Assembly (NCBI GenBank): GCA_021299695.1
Contig: JAJTEK010000075.1
Location: 21,389-55,132, forward strand
DNA from: Pirellula sp.
Lineage (GTDB): Bacteria > Planctomycetota > Planctomycetia > Pirellulales > Pirellulaceae
Direction of reading: 5' to 3'
Length of the DNA stretch: 33,744 nt
Shown here: positions 20,609-31,109 of the stretch, in pieces
Numbering within the stretch: the stretch's first letter is position 1
How the letters are laid out: every line of letters begins with the position of its first letter
Program-made: the position numbers and the translations under genes
The notes under the pieces: model-generated
Told to the model about the DNA's origin: nothing
Seen by the model: only the letters and a program-made list of their open reading frames with translations
The model's database searches: none

Positions 20609-23600
20609 TCACTCGGAGGGGACCAGCCTCAAAAACGCGATCAAGTCGTTGAGCCCCGAGGGATCGAGTTCCTTGAGCAACCCGTCGGGCATGAGCGACT
20701 TGCCCGAACTCTTCCACTCATCGATCTGACTCCGCTCAATCGATAAGCTCTGATTCTGCGCCGTCTGGATCGTAATCTGTTCCTGACTCGATCGGATCAA
20801 TATCCCAGCGGCTACCTCACCATCCTTGGTCCGAATCTGCTGCTGCTCATACTTAGGATCCATTTCGCGACTCGGCTCGGCAATAGCCAGCCCGATCGCT
20901 TCGTTAGGACGAACTCGATAGGAGTCCAAGGCAGGACCAATCTGGATCCCGATGTCCATGACTCGATGGCACGAGGCGCACAGTTTGCGAAAGTGCTCCT
21001 GGCCCTCTTTGGCATTCCCGGGTTGCTCCCAGGCCTCGCGGTACTTGCTCGCAACGCTCTCCCAGGAAACCTCCGATACCGGTGACAATCTCTGCGCTCG
21101 TTTCTTGATCCCTTCGGTCGGGAACGCTCTGAGCGCCTGCCACACCCACGCGGGAGTAGTGGGCAATCCCGCGGAAGTCCCCAAACTGGTTTCCTCAAGT
21201 CGATCGAGCAAGAGCTTGGCTCCTTGCTCGTTTCGAATCAGTGCCTTGAAGATCGATTGCTCGATCAGAGGATTCGAACCGTCGAGATACTTCAGAGCTA
21301 TCTGCTGCAAGGCAGGCTGGCTAGGTACCCATGACTCAATCACCTCATTCTGGATCGATGTCGAAGCGCACTGGCTCAGTACCCGAACCAAAATCTCCTG
21401 ACGTTCCGCGATCGGGAGTGTTCCGAGCAATCGAATCGCACTGGAACGTTCGGAGTCGCTTTGGCCCAGATCGGCCTCGGCTTGACGATCTGTTCGGCCC
21501 GACTCCAAAGCCGCCTGCATCCGCGGCACAAGCTGCTTCGATGCCAATTGACTCAACCGTTGGAACGCTTCGCTTCCCTCTGCAAGGATGCGACGCTCGG
21601 ACAAACGCCCAAGGGCCTCGGTTGCAACTCGCGACTGCTCCGGACTCAAATCCTGAGATTCCCATCGGTCCAATACCTCGACCAAATCGCCCTGTTGATG
21701 CATTTGAAAGAGAATCGCATCGAGCAGAGGATTCGCCTGCGGGAATCGCCCGAAAAAGCTCAACCAATCCTCCCGCTCCCATAAAATCTTGGCTGACTTT
21801 CCACGAATCGCAACCTCGATCCCAGCTCGCAATTCGTCGCAGGCAAGAACACCAGGGGCTTTCCGCTTGAGCCAACCGGCAAAAACAGCAACGCGATCCT
21901 GCTCCTTGGGAACCAACAACAAACTCCGCACCGCCATGGCCATCTGGACCTCAAGATCCAATTCTCGCAACATGGCCGCCTGGATACGATCCGAATCCTC
22001 TTGAACCAACTCAGAGGTGATCTCTCCGAGCCGATTTGCGTAAACCCAAGCCCACAGACGCACATGGACCGCCGGATCCTCGATCGCTCGCATCCATGTC
22101 GGTTTGTCCAATCCATTGGGCATCGCCGACAAAACCGACAACGCATAAAGCCTTGCCAAATCCCGCTGATTCGAGGCCACCGTTTCACGGCACGCCCTAA
22201 CCGCTTGAGGGTCTTGTCGCTCGACGAGCAATTGGCTAGCCGTCTCGCGATGCCATCCATTGGGATGATCGAGTTGACCTACAAGTTGCTCGGTGTTTAA
22301 TTTCGCTAAGTCGAATCGATCGCGTCGAATAGGTCTGTCGGTGGCTTTGACCCGCCATATACGCCCGAGCTCCCTTCCGGACGTCAAATCCACCTGGCTC
22401 TTGATGGGCTCGGGGATGCTCTTGGGATGCTCGATGGTCTCGCGAGCCATGTCGACAATGTACAGACAACCATCAGGACCGTTGGAAAACTGGACCGGAC
22501 GAAACCAAGTATCCTTGCTGCGGAGAAATTCCCCCTGCGAATCGATCCGCTGACCTTGCGAATAAACTCCACTTCGAACCAGTCGCTTACGATGAACGAG
22601 ATTGCTCCCCACATCGGCGATAAACGCCAACGGAGTCTCGCTCGCAGGCCACTGATCTCCATCGTAAATCGTGTCTCCTGTCGCCGATGTGAAATAGCCA
22701 CTGGCCCTGCCTTGACCCGCCGCATTTGTGTACGTATCGTCCGCCAAGATTCCACAGGCGAAACACGAAACACCTCTGCTTGCGGACCGTCCAGAGCCAC
22801 CGACCTTCTCCATGCTACCGTCTTGGATAGACTCGCATCGGTTAATTCAGGCAAATACCACGCGACGACTTGCTGCAGATGATCGCTGTTGCTCGTCACA
22901 AAGCGATCCCCCCAGGGACTGAAATCCATTCCATGTTGACCGTACCCTACCACCGTCGAGACCTTACCGCTGACAACGTCCCAAGCGATGTCTCGACCCG
23001 AAACACCGTAAGGGCTCGAGGGCAAACTCAGATTGCTGCCCGGACTCGTGATGAGCTGACCACCGTTGGAACTGGTCGATAAATGCATCCGACCGTCGAG
23101 CCCCCAGCGAAAGGAATTGGCTAACCCCTGGACGTTTTGCCGTCCGAGTCCCTCGAGCAATGGCTGGGATGTCCATGTCCCTTTCGGGTCCGACGTAGGT
23201 TGACCTGCCCGAAACTCCAGCACCAACGGAGCTGCCGCCACCCATGTCCGCCCATTCAACGTCGCTAAGGCCGTAGGCCATGACAAATGCTCTGCGATCA
23301 CCTCGGCTCGATCCATTCGTCCGTCACTATCGGTGTCCGTCAGCTTGGACAATCTCCCAAGCGCGTCGTTTTCTTGCTCGCTGTAGTCGACCATCTCGAC
23401 GACCCAAAGCGCCCCCGAAGCATCGAAGGATATGGCCACCGGACTTTGAATCAATGGCTCACTGGCCACCAACTCGACCTCAAAGCCAGGTTGCACCTCA
23501 ATCGCAGCCCGGACATCATCGAGCGACAACGGGGCGATGCGTTCGACTTTTGTATCGCTGATCTTTTGGAATGCGATCGCGTTAAAACCCAAGCTGGTTC

Positions 23601-23658
23601 CGAAAACAATCGCAAAGACCGATTTTGAAAATCCACTGCCTAGAATATGTCGCTTCAT
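20609..23658 (-). pseudogene. PVC-type secreted cytochrome c protein (propeller, HEAT, heme domain), frame-interrupted
   Basis: These are large envelope proteins typical of planctomycetes. An N-terminal signal (MKRHILGSGFSKSVFAIVFG) is followed by a beta-propeller that starts PGFEVELVASEPLIQSPVAI and has GRMDRAEVIAEHL. HEAT-like helical repeats come next, then a C-terminal heme domain with CASCH near 20965-20985 and QIGPAL. The first frame is good from 23658 to about WRTIRTQMR. The second takes over with GRASGYFTSATGDTIYDGDQ and continues to 20609. The break lies within about 22705-22725, and roughly ten residues usually found there seem to be missing. Together the frames make about 1000 residues, normal for the family. 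The start overlaps the esterase stop by four bases (ATGA). As read, the message would give only the first half. Confidence 0.85.
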
Positions 23659-24947
23659 TTGGATCCCCCTTCGACGGGGCTGGAGAATAGGAACTCTAAG
23701 GCGATCGGTAATCGGCGGGCCCAGGCTGCCTCATGGTGCTTGGCCTCCGAATCGATCATGGTTCGAACTTCGATTCGCTCGCGATGGTGCTGCTCGAGCG
23801 CTTTGGCCAACTGCTCGGTCTGCTCGACGGCTTGGACTTGCCCTCGGTCGCTCTTGCCCTCCCTCGTACCGATATCCAACCATAGTCGCTGCTTGCCGCC
23901 GAAAGCCTGATCGCTCGGGGGCTGGCTGTACTGTTGTACCGTATACCCCTGTCCCCAAAACAAAGAGGGGGACATCGCCGCTCCTTTTCCGAAGACTTCG
24001 GGATGCGTCCTGAGCGCATGCAATACCAACACCCCACCCAACGACGAACCTACGATCGCCGTCGTTGTGGCGCTTTTGAGCGTGCGGAACTCCCGATCGA
24101 TCCACGGTTTGAGTTCTGTCACGAGAAATCGCAAATACTCATCGGCCTTTCCTCCCACGGGCTTGCCGGAGACCTCATCGACCACCGGGGTGTACTCATC
24201 AAACCGATCCTTGGTATTGTCGATTCCCACGAGAATCAATGGAAGATTCGCCGGACCATTTGCCAAGGCTCGCGCCGTTTCATCTGCCTCCCATTCCACA
24301 CCAAATGCGGCCCGCTGCCGATCGAATAAATTCTGCCCATCAAGGCAATAGACCACCGGAAAACCTTCATGCACACGGTCGCGATACTGCGGGGGCAACC
24401 ATACGGTGACGCGTCGTTTGGCCCCCAAAACTTCACTCGCAAAGTCCATCCAACGCAGGTCCCCGGTTGCCGTAGAACTCGGGGACGACTTAGGAATCGC
24501 CCAGCTAGCTATCGCAACACGAACCGTTTCGGGCCCGCGCACTGACAACAAACGATTTTGAATCTCAGCCCCCTGAGGCGTCTTCTCAACCGTCGCCCAA
24601 CTCCCTCGCGTGAACTTGTACTCGACTCGCGTTCCAATCGGCAACTCGACGTCGGCTCGATAAGTCCCATCCTCCTGCTTGGCCATTTCAAACGCGTTCG
24701 GCTGCCAAGGTCCAAACGCGTCGATGCTCCCTGCGATGTAGACCTTAGAACCCTCTGGGGTTCCCTCGGGGACCGTTACCTGCCAAGTGACTTTTACCGT
24801 GGAACTCTTGGCGGAATCAGACTTCGCTCCAGAAGCTTGTTGCGCGCAGGCCAGGGGGAGCAAGCCCGCCATCAAACACCAAAAACCAATCATCGTACCG
24901 ACATTCAATTTCCAATGCACTGAACCATTCGGTAGCTTCGAACGCAT
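23655..24947 (-). CDS. Secreted esterase with N-terminal carbohydrate-binding-like domain
   Basis: A 430-residue exported protein. It has a signal peptide (VGTMIGFWCLMAGLLPLACA then QQ, a likely signal peptidase I site), a beta-sandwich like CBM20/CBM48 (WQVTVPEGTPEGSKVYIAGS, FGPWQPNAF, YKFTRGSW) and an esterase-D-type alpha/beta hydrolase domain. That domain has YCLDGQNLF, the nucleophile Ser302 in VGSSLGG, and a C-terminal KHHEAAW with the likely catalytic His. Enzymes of this kind hydrolyse esters such as those of siderophores or acetylated sugars; the real substrate is unknown. The ATG at 24947 was chosen over a TTG at 24971; neither has a well-spaced Shine-Dalgarno site. The RNase HII-like gene ends 92 bases upstream, and the PVC cytochrome gene overlaps the stop by four bases. 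Confidence 0.82.
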   Translation of the reverse strand: MRSKLPNGSVHWKLNVGTMIGFWCLMAGLLPLACAQQASGAKSDSAKSSTVKVTWQVTVPEGTPEGSKVYIAGSIDAFGPWQPNAFEMAKQEDGTYRADVELPIGTRVEYKFTRGSWATVEKTPQGAEIQNRLLSVRGPETVRVAIASWAIPKSSPSSTATGDLRWMDFASEVLGAKRRVTVWLPPQYRDRVHEGFPVVYCLDGQNLFDRQRAAFGVEWEADETARALANGPANLPLILVGIDNTKDRFDEYTPVVDEVSGKPVGGKADEYLRFLVTELKPWIDREFRTLKSATTTAIVGSSLGGVLVLHALRTHPEVFGKGAAMSPSLFWGQGYTVQQYSQPPSDQAFGGKQRLWLDIGTREGKSDRGQVQAVEQTEQLAKALEQHHRERIEVRTMIDSEAKHHEAAWARRLPIALEFLFSSPVEGGSK

Positions 24948-25039
24948 TCCTATCAATGGCTTATCCCCCAATCAAATCCGAATCTATTGGCCGATTGTAC
25001 CCTCATGCAGCGTTCGAAATTATAACTTATCTAGCCCCC

Positions 25040-26053
25040 TTACTTCCGTCGCCACCACTGGTTTTTCTCGATCGCTAGTTTGGTGATCCAAGGCTCGATA
25101 TCCCTGGCAAAACGAGCCGCATCGACCGCATAGCCCGCCGTTGGCTTCAGCCCGGGACCGACAACGTCACGCCAATAACCGTTGAACCGCTCCATCAGCG
25201 ATTCTCTAGCCCATTTGGCGACCATCGACGCCGCAGCGGGCGGGAAAAGCGAATCCCCATGAACTTGGAAACGGATCGATGTCGCAATACCCGCATGACG
25301 CATCGAATAGAGACTCGTTTTTGGGCTCTCGCCGATCACCGAACAAAAGGGAACCTGCGACTCCCGGTGCGATCGCTCATACGTCTGCGATATGAGCCCC
25401 GCATATTTCTTGCGCCCGCCCTGACGATCGCAATAGATTTCGATCCCCTTGAACGAATGGAAATCCATGCACTCGCCTAGGACCTTCCAGGCCAATTCCA
25501 AGCTGATGTGTCCTAGCACATCGGATTTGTTGCCGAGTCGATCTACGCACTCGTTGAAATAGGCTTCGTCGAGTATCCTCAGTCGAAAACCGATCAGCCG
25601 AACTCCTAACTTCCGAAGCTTCTCCCTGGCGAAAGGACAACTCGCTTCGGAGTTCCAGTCGACTTGATCGGCTCGACCGAGGCCCTTGGCGGGATTGATG
25701 CAGCGGTACCAGGGACGGGATTCAACACGCGACAGATCCTCCTGTGCTAGTCGACCTAGCTCAAACCAAGGGCGTTTCTCGGAGGGCTTGCCCTCGAAAA
25801 TCGACTCGAAAAAACGCAGGGCAAAGTTCAGCCCCGCCAATCCTTTTCCCGATTGGTAGATCTTCTTCGAATCCCCAAAAGGAACAAAAGCACTTCTGGA
25901 TGTCCAACTGGCCGCTTGAAACTCCGGTGCGAATGCTTCGAGTCCATCGAGTACCTCCAGACGCGACTCGACGGCCCAGGCACTCACCGCGATGACCAAA
26001 GGCCCAAGGTTCGGGCCGTAGCCAGCCTCGTCGACCCCTAACACCAATCGCAT
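25040..26053 (-). CDS. Enlarged ribonuclease HII-like protein
   Basis: A 337-residue cytoplasmic protein with the marks of the RNase HII fold, which cuts RNA in RNA-DNA hybrids. VDEAGYGPNLGP supplies Asp8 and Glu9, DSKKI (61-65) matches the family DSKKL motif, YCDRQGG supplies Asp209, and PAAASMVAKWARE (272-284) matches the family AAS-AK--RD motif. The fourth catalytic Asp is replaced by Glu284, still an acid. The protein is about 100-130 residues longer than usual; most of the extra length lies between 65 and 200. An ordinary RNase HII may exist elsewhere in the genome. The ATG shares one base with the stop of the upstream gene (TGATG), so translation is probably coupled. Confidence 0.72.
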   Translation of the reverse strand: MRLVLGVDEAGYGPNLGPLVIAVSAWAVESRLEVLDGLEAFAPEFQAASWTSRSAFVPFGDSKKIYQSGKGLAGLNFALRFFESIFEGKPSEKRPWFELGRLAQEDLSRVESRPWYRCINPAKGLGRADQVDWNSEASCPFAREKLRKLGVRLIGFRLRILDEAYFNECVDRLGNKSDVLGHISLELAWKVLGECMDFHSFKGIEIYCDRQGGRKKYAGLISQTYERSHRESQVPFCSVIGESPKTSLYSMRHAGIATSIRFQVHGDSLFPPAAASMVAKWARESLMERFNGYWRDVVGPGLKPTAGYAVDAARFARDIEPWITKLAIEKNQWWRRK

Positions 26054-29002
26054 CAGAAACCTCGCTCCTTGGCTTCCTGCTTCTTCGGAGGCTTGTCCGA
26101 ATTGAACATCTTAAACGGCAAACTATAGATGTCGAAGTTGAGCTTCGGTAGACCACCAGATTTCTCGGTGGACTCCTGACCGTTGGCCGTTTTGACCGGC
26201 AGGAGCTCCATATCCAAATGACCCACTACAACCAATCGTTCAGGTAGCTGAGTCAGATGCAAAGCCCCTCCACGAAACCACTCGAGCCAACCGCATCGGT
26301 ACCCCTCAGGGGGCACGGTATGCAAGGTGTCAAAGCCAACGGTCGAACGATGCGATCCTGGAGCGAGCGATAGGGACTCGGGCCAACCCGTCGTCTCCCA
26401 AAGCCCATCCTTCAATCGGTACTCTCCGTTGAGCGTGCATTGCAATTTCGCATCGAGCAACTCCTCGCTGACGACCTTGGCCCGATCGGCCTCGAGCCCA
26501 AGTTGCTGGCCTACCGCATCGAGCAAAAACAAGTTGCCCCGAGTCGCCTGAGCGGCTTGCCTGAACCCAAGCGTATTGAACCACCCAGCGACCCGACTTT
26601 CGGCTATGTTTCCAACCCTCAATCGCCCTTGTGCTACATCGTCGGCCGGAATCATTCGAACCAACGATGCACAGACTTCCAAAATCTCACGGTGGAACGA
26701 CAGGATACTAAAGCCCTCCATCTGCCAACGCCAAATCCCAATGAAGGTCTTCGAGAATCCAGTCGCGTCGGGCAATCCGCCCCCAAGACCTAACGGAAGA
26801 CTATCGAGGAACCCCGGCTTAGGCCAAGCTCCCAAATAGACAGGAAGGGACTTCAAGAGCCCAAGCGTCGCAAAAAGCCCCTTGGTCTCTTCCGGAAAAG
26901 GCAATTCGATATCCTTCAATCCCGAAAATAGAATGTGATTGGGCACCGTATTTTTTCCAAAACCGTTCCCTCGCATGTGGAGCTGTACGTTGACAACATC
27001 ATCTGAAGGCAATTGAACTTGCTGTTCGACAGGTGGGGCAAGGAGCAGACTCATCCAACCGTACTTGTCGCTCCCAAGAGGTGCGATATACGCCTCGATG
27101 GCCACCCGCTCTGCCTTCGGGTTCTCCGGGTGCTCATAACGGCGCAACCCAAACATCAACGGATCGGTCTGCTGCCAATCCTTGGTGTAAAACTCCGTCG
27201 ATTCGCGATACTCGGCGGATTCCTCTGGGGTGCAGTCCACCAATGGGACATCGACAATTGGCAAAAAACTACCTCGCCGCCCTCGCACCGAATCGTACCA
27301 GCCCCCTTGAAAACGGATCGTTTCGGAACCATCGACCCTTTGCTGAAACCATCGTGGCAAATACCCCTGACCGATAAGGTAGTCCATCTGATCTCCTGGA
27401 AGCCAATCCGGAGGAATCGAGTCCGTTTTGCTCTTGCCTTTGTGGATCCCACGAAGCCCTCGTGTCTGCTCGTTCTTGGCTACGATGCTTGCAAGTTCGG
27501 CATTCTCGAGCGCTGCGACGGCCCGCATGCGCCTCTTGAGTTCGATCTGATATCGGGGCGAAACAAGATTCTGAAAAAACTCCGACGAAAAATAAGCGAA
27601 CACGTCATAGTCGTGCTCTTCGGGCATCATCAGTCGAGCAAACCGAAACGCTGGCAACTGAGCCATCGACTCCCCTGTTTTTTGGACCTCAAGGAATCGT
27701 CGGGCTAACTCTCGACTCGATGTGATAAAAACATAAGGCTCGGAGAGGACCATGAACGACCGGACAGAGTGATCCGGAGCGCTCAGAAACGATACGTTCT
27801 GCCCCTCGATCAACTCCTCCCGCAATTTGCCCCCCTGAGGTTCGATCTTTTCGAACGTCGCGAGCCGCTCTTGCTCGAAGGACGATTTGAGTAAACCGAA
27901 GTTCTTTGCCTCAAAAACGACCCCCATCGTCGGACCGTCTTGCAAATAGAGGTCGTATCCAACGAAGGCCATATCCGAGATGACCGCATCACCAAAGAGC
28001 TTGCTGATCGTATTCATCTTGGTGTTGAGCAACCGCTCAACCCGCTCAGTGCTCTCGTAATTGTAGCCCCGCATCAAAGCAAGCTGCGCGATGTCCCCAC
28101 CGCGTGACTCACTGAGCTTCTGAAACCACAAGTAATTTTGAAAGGATCCAAAACGGATGTAAAAGCACTCCGAAGGTACCACCTTGGCAATCGGCTCGAT
28201 CGCAATGGCGTCCAAGCTCTGGCCTGCACGAAGCGACGGAATCGGATGGGTTTGCCATCGAGGTGGCTGAGGTATCGCCACACGCCTAGACGTGTCCGCT
28301 ACACTCACCGTCAACTGTTCATTGCGCAATCGATCCCGCAACGACTCGGACCCTGCGATCAATTCCAACGTCGAAGTCGGGTCATTGGGCTTGCTCAAAA
28401 TCGTCGGTTTGGGCTGCTCTAAGTCTGGAATCGGAAAACCGAAGCGATTCGCAAACGAATAAACCAAGTACCTTTCGACAAGACTCGGGTAGTCGCTCCG
28501 GACTATCTGACGCTTGGCTTGCTCGACATAACTGGTCCACCACTGATCGAGCAGCAGATTCCAACGATTGGGGGTCGCTCCATCGATCCGACGCTTCGAC
28601 CGCTTTCCGCAATCGCTTCAATACCGATCCATCCCCAATCCTTCGCGATGGGGGGCCGTTTGGATCCTCGGTCCCCGATCTGACGACCGGTTCGGAGTCG
28701 ATCGAGACGATCTCAATCGCAGGATAAAAAATTCGCTGATCCTTCTCTGTCGCAACCACTCGAACCGTCGCATCCGAAGCAACTTGCCCTGCACCGATGA
28801 GAATCTGCCCGACTCCTATTCCCGGATAAGGACCCTCTTGGGTGTGGAGGATCGCTACACCCCGATTGGTCGTCGCGACCTGCGATACTCGGTTCGGCCG
28901 ATCCGTAAGCTGCTCCTGAGCTTGTGTGGATTCCACTAGCCCGCAAGCGCATCCGATGAATACCACAAGTGTAATGAGTCGGCTGACGGTCCAATGTCGC
29001 AT
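26053..29002 (-). pseudogene. Large secreted planctomycete protein of unknown function, frame-interrupted
   Basis: The first frame starts at ATG 29002 with AGGAGT nine bases upstream and a signal peptide (VSRLITLVVFIGCACGLVES, then TQAQEQ). It reads well to about SVLKRLRKAVE. The second frame becomes protein-like at GATPNRWNLLLDQWWTSYVE and continues to 26053. It contains ECFYIRFGSFQNYLWFQKLS and long aromatic-rich stretches that look like a secreted or periplasmic domain. A stop at about 28620 blocks the second frame upstream, so the shift lies between about 28570 and 28617. Joined, the protein would have about 980 residues. I do not recognise a family. It follows the aldolase gene by 16 bases and touches the RNase HII-like gene by one base, so it sits inside an operon. 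A single base error could also explain the break. Confidence 0.75.
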
Positions 29003-29018
29003 CGAAGGTACTCCTAAA

Positions 29019-29813
29019 CTAGTAACGAGCGGCCGGTGCCGAAACCGTACGGCCTAAACTCTCAAGCGTCGAGGCAACGGCTTGATTCATGAACCCGAGC
29101 TCGCTGCTGATGGCGATCAACTGCCAGCCTTCTTCAATACGCCTTTTCGCCGCATTCGCATCGGCAACGTGAATCCCCGCCGAAACACCATGCGCTTTGG
29201 CCGACCGGAGGATCTTGCTCAATGCCTCGACAAATTCCGGATCATCGGTCTCCATCTGCGGAGTCTTGCCCATCGATGCAAGGAGATCATTCGGACCAAC
29301 AAATACCGCATCGACTCCAGGAACGCTTAGTATCTGGTCAATTTTTTCAACCGCATCGATATGCTCGGCTTGCACAACCACCAGAATCTGATCGTTGGCT
29401 CGATTGTAGTATTCCGCAGCATCGGTTCCAAAATTCAACGCATGCAAACTCCCTCCAACGCTGCGAGTCCCTGCCGGTGGGTACTTGCAACTCGATACGG
29501 CCAATTGAGCCAACTCGACCGAATTGCACATCGGAAAGACGATCCCGTAAGCTCCTAAATCCAATGCCCGTTTTGCGTTCTCATGGGTGATCGACGCAAC
29601 GCGGACCAACGGCACAGAGCCCCCTTCAGATACGTGGGCAAAAATAGCCGATGCAGTCTCCCAATCGCAGTTGCTGTGCTCCATGTCGAGGGTCAACCAG
29701 GGAAACCCCGCACGGGACATAAATCTGGCAGCCACCGGACTCGATAGCGATAGCCATGTCCCGACCTGCGGCTCGCCCCGCCGCAAGGCTTCTCGTACAG
29801 TATTGGTTTTCAT
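29019..29813 (-). CDS. HpcH/HpaI-family class II aldolase
   Basis: A 264-residue cytoplasmic aldolase of the HpcH/HpaI family, which splits 4-hydroxy-2-oxo acids into pyruvate and an aldehyde using a divalent metal. The expected active-site residues are present within one position of the E. coli HpcH numbering: His46 in DMEHS, Arg71 in VRVAS, Glu150 in QAEH and Asp176 in GPNDL. PPAGTRSVGG at 112-121 is also typical. The exact substrate is open; 2-keto-3-deoxy sugar acids are common for this family. The gene lies 43 bases after the D-2-hydroxyacid dehydrogenase on the same strand, which fits a short sugar-acid pathway. There is no strong ribosome binding site before the ATG. Confidence 0.9.
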   Translation of the reverse strand: MKTNTVREALRRGEPQVGTWLSLSSPVAARFMSRAGFPWLTLDMEHSNCDWETASAIFAHVSEGGSVPLVRVASITHENAKRALDLGAYGIVFPMCNSVELAQLAVSSCKYPPAGTRSVGGSLHALNFGTDAAEYYNRANDQILVVVQAEHIDAVEKIDQILSVPGVDAVFVGPNDLLASMGKTPQMETDDPEFVEALSKILRSAKAHGVSAGIHVADANAAKRRIEEGWQLIAISSELGFMNQAVASTLESLGRTVSAPAARY

Positions 29814-29856
29814 AGCTTCATTTCCAATCGATTCGTTTCCTCTAGTAGCACACAGA

Positions 29857-30915
29857 TCAAAGGGTCCACTGCTTGACCCGAAGCAAGTCAGAGCGCAACA
29901 CCTCCGGATTGCAAACCGACTTAGGAATCCGACCTTCCAGGATATCCAGAATCGGTTCGTAACAGCCCTGACTCATCCGGACGGCCGCCTCGCGGGAATT
30001 GAACGCATTATGTGGGGTCAAAAGAAGATTCGGCGCGGATCGCAAAGGATCATCGATCGGCAAAGGCTCTTGTTCGTACACATCCATTGCAGCCCCAGCA
30101 ATCTGGCCCCTACGGACCGCATCGATCAACGCCGCAGGATCGACCAATGCACCCCGAGCAGTATTGATCAAATAAGCCGTCTTGCGCATTTTCTCAAAAG
30201 CCTGACTGTTGATCATGTGTTTTGTCTCGGGCGTGTTCGGAGCGTGAATCGAAACAAAGTCCGATGCTTCGAGCAACTCGGGTAGATCTACCCAGCGAAC
30301 ACGATCCGCTAACACCATCCATTCGCTATCGAGTTTGCCTGACCCGAGTTTGCCAGACTCGATCAAGGTCTGCATCCACGGGTCATGAACGGCAAGTTTC
30401 AATCCAAATCCCAAAGCTCGACTCGCCACGGCTTGGCCAATGCGCCCAAAACCAACCAGTCCAAGCGTCTTGCCACGAAGTTCAACTCCCGGATACTCGG
30501 CCCACCCCCCCCCTCGCATGCACTCGTAACCGATGTGGATATGCCTAGCGACCGAAAGGAGCAGCCCCATACAGTAATCGGCTACCGCATCGGTCATCGC
30601 ATCCGGTACGTTGGTCACAAGAATGCCATGCTCGCTGGCCGATGCCAAATCCACACTGTCGACCCCAATCCCACATCGAGCCACAAGCTTCAGACGCGGC
30701 AAAGCGTCGAAGGCAGCCTGGGAGTAAGGATCGGTCGCCGCGATTATCGCATCGCAATCCCGCGCCTGTTCAATCAACCGATCCAGTGTCAACGGACCCC
30801 ATGACTCTGAGTCGATAACCGTACAACCTAGCTTACCGAGCTTATCACGGAAAACGCTTCCGCTCACCGCGAACGCTTGGGCCGTCACCAAAATTCGCAT
30901 CGGGGTTGATGACAT
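29857..30915 (-). CDS. D-2-hydroxyacid dehydrogenase, phosphoglycerate dehydrogenase-like
   Basis: An NAD-dependent oxidoreductase of 352 residues from ATG 30915. The Rossmann motif is VGFGRIGQ at about 154-161. The catalytic set is Arg in INTARGALVD (about 254), Glu in DVYEQEP (about 281) and His in LTPHNAF (about 302). CGIGVDSVDL near 81-90 is the substrate-loop region. An extra segment near 186-200 (SGKLGSGKLD) comes from an in-frame 15-bp duplication. I chose ATG 30915 because AGGAAAG lies about seven bases before it; the ATG at 30930 has a poorer site. It is first in the minus-strand gene series, with a promoter candidate just upstream and the aldolase gene next. Substrate unknown; phosphoglycerate is only one option. 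Confidence 0.9.
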   Translation of the reverse strand: MSSTPMRILVTAQAFAVSGSVFRDKLGKLGCTVIDSESWGPLTLDRLIEQARDCDAIIAATDPYSQAAFDALPRLKLVARCGIGVDSVDLASASEHGILVTNVPDAMTDAVADYCMGLLLSVARHIHIGYECMRGGGWAEYPGVELRGKTLGLVGFGRIGQAVASRALGFGLKLAVHDPWMQTLIESGKLGSGKLDSEWMVLADRVRWVDLPELLEASDFVSIHAPNTPETKHMINSQAFEKMRKTAYLINTARGALVDPAALIDAVRRGQIAGAAMDVYEQEPLPIDDPLRSAPNLLLTPHNAFNSREAAVRMSQGCYEPILDILEGRIPKSVCNPEVLRSDLLRVKQWTL

Positions 30916-30951
30916 AAATCTTTCCTGCATTCATTCTCGAAAAACACTCCG

Positions 30952-30966
30952 ATTATAACAATTGTT
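30952..30966 (-). promoter_or_regulatory. Extended -10 promoter with overlapping palindrome
   Basis: On the minus strand TGTTATAAT gives a perfect -10 hexamer (30952-30957) with the TG of an extended -10 element, which can work without a good -35; none was found at normal spacing. Transcription would start near 30945, about 30 bases before the dehydrogenase ATG. The perfect 10-bp palindrome AACAATTGTT (30957-30966) overlaps it and could be an operator. This lies in the 194-base gap shared with the divergent gene at 31110. Confidence 0.5.
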
Positions 30967-31109
30967 CCGCCGATTGGGAGTTCAGGCAAAGTTCTCCCAC
31001 AGATTCGAGCAGGAAAGATGGTGGGGATAGGAAAAGTTTGACGAACTGACAACGTGTCGCTTTACGACATCCACACCTCGTACAACAAACTCGCCACTGG
31101 AGAGAAATT

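Noticed and set aside
20609-23658. A stand-alone propeller protein and a stand-alone heme-domain protein
   Set aside because: The end of the first frame and the start of the second are meaningless out-of-frame sequence; family proteins are one chain.
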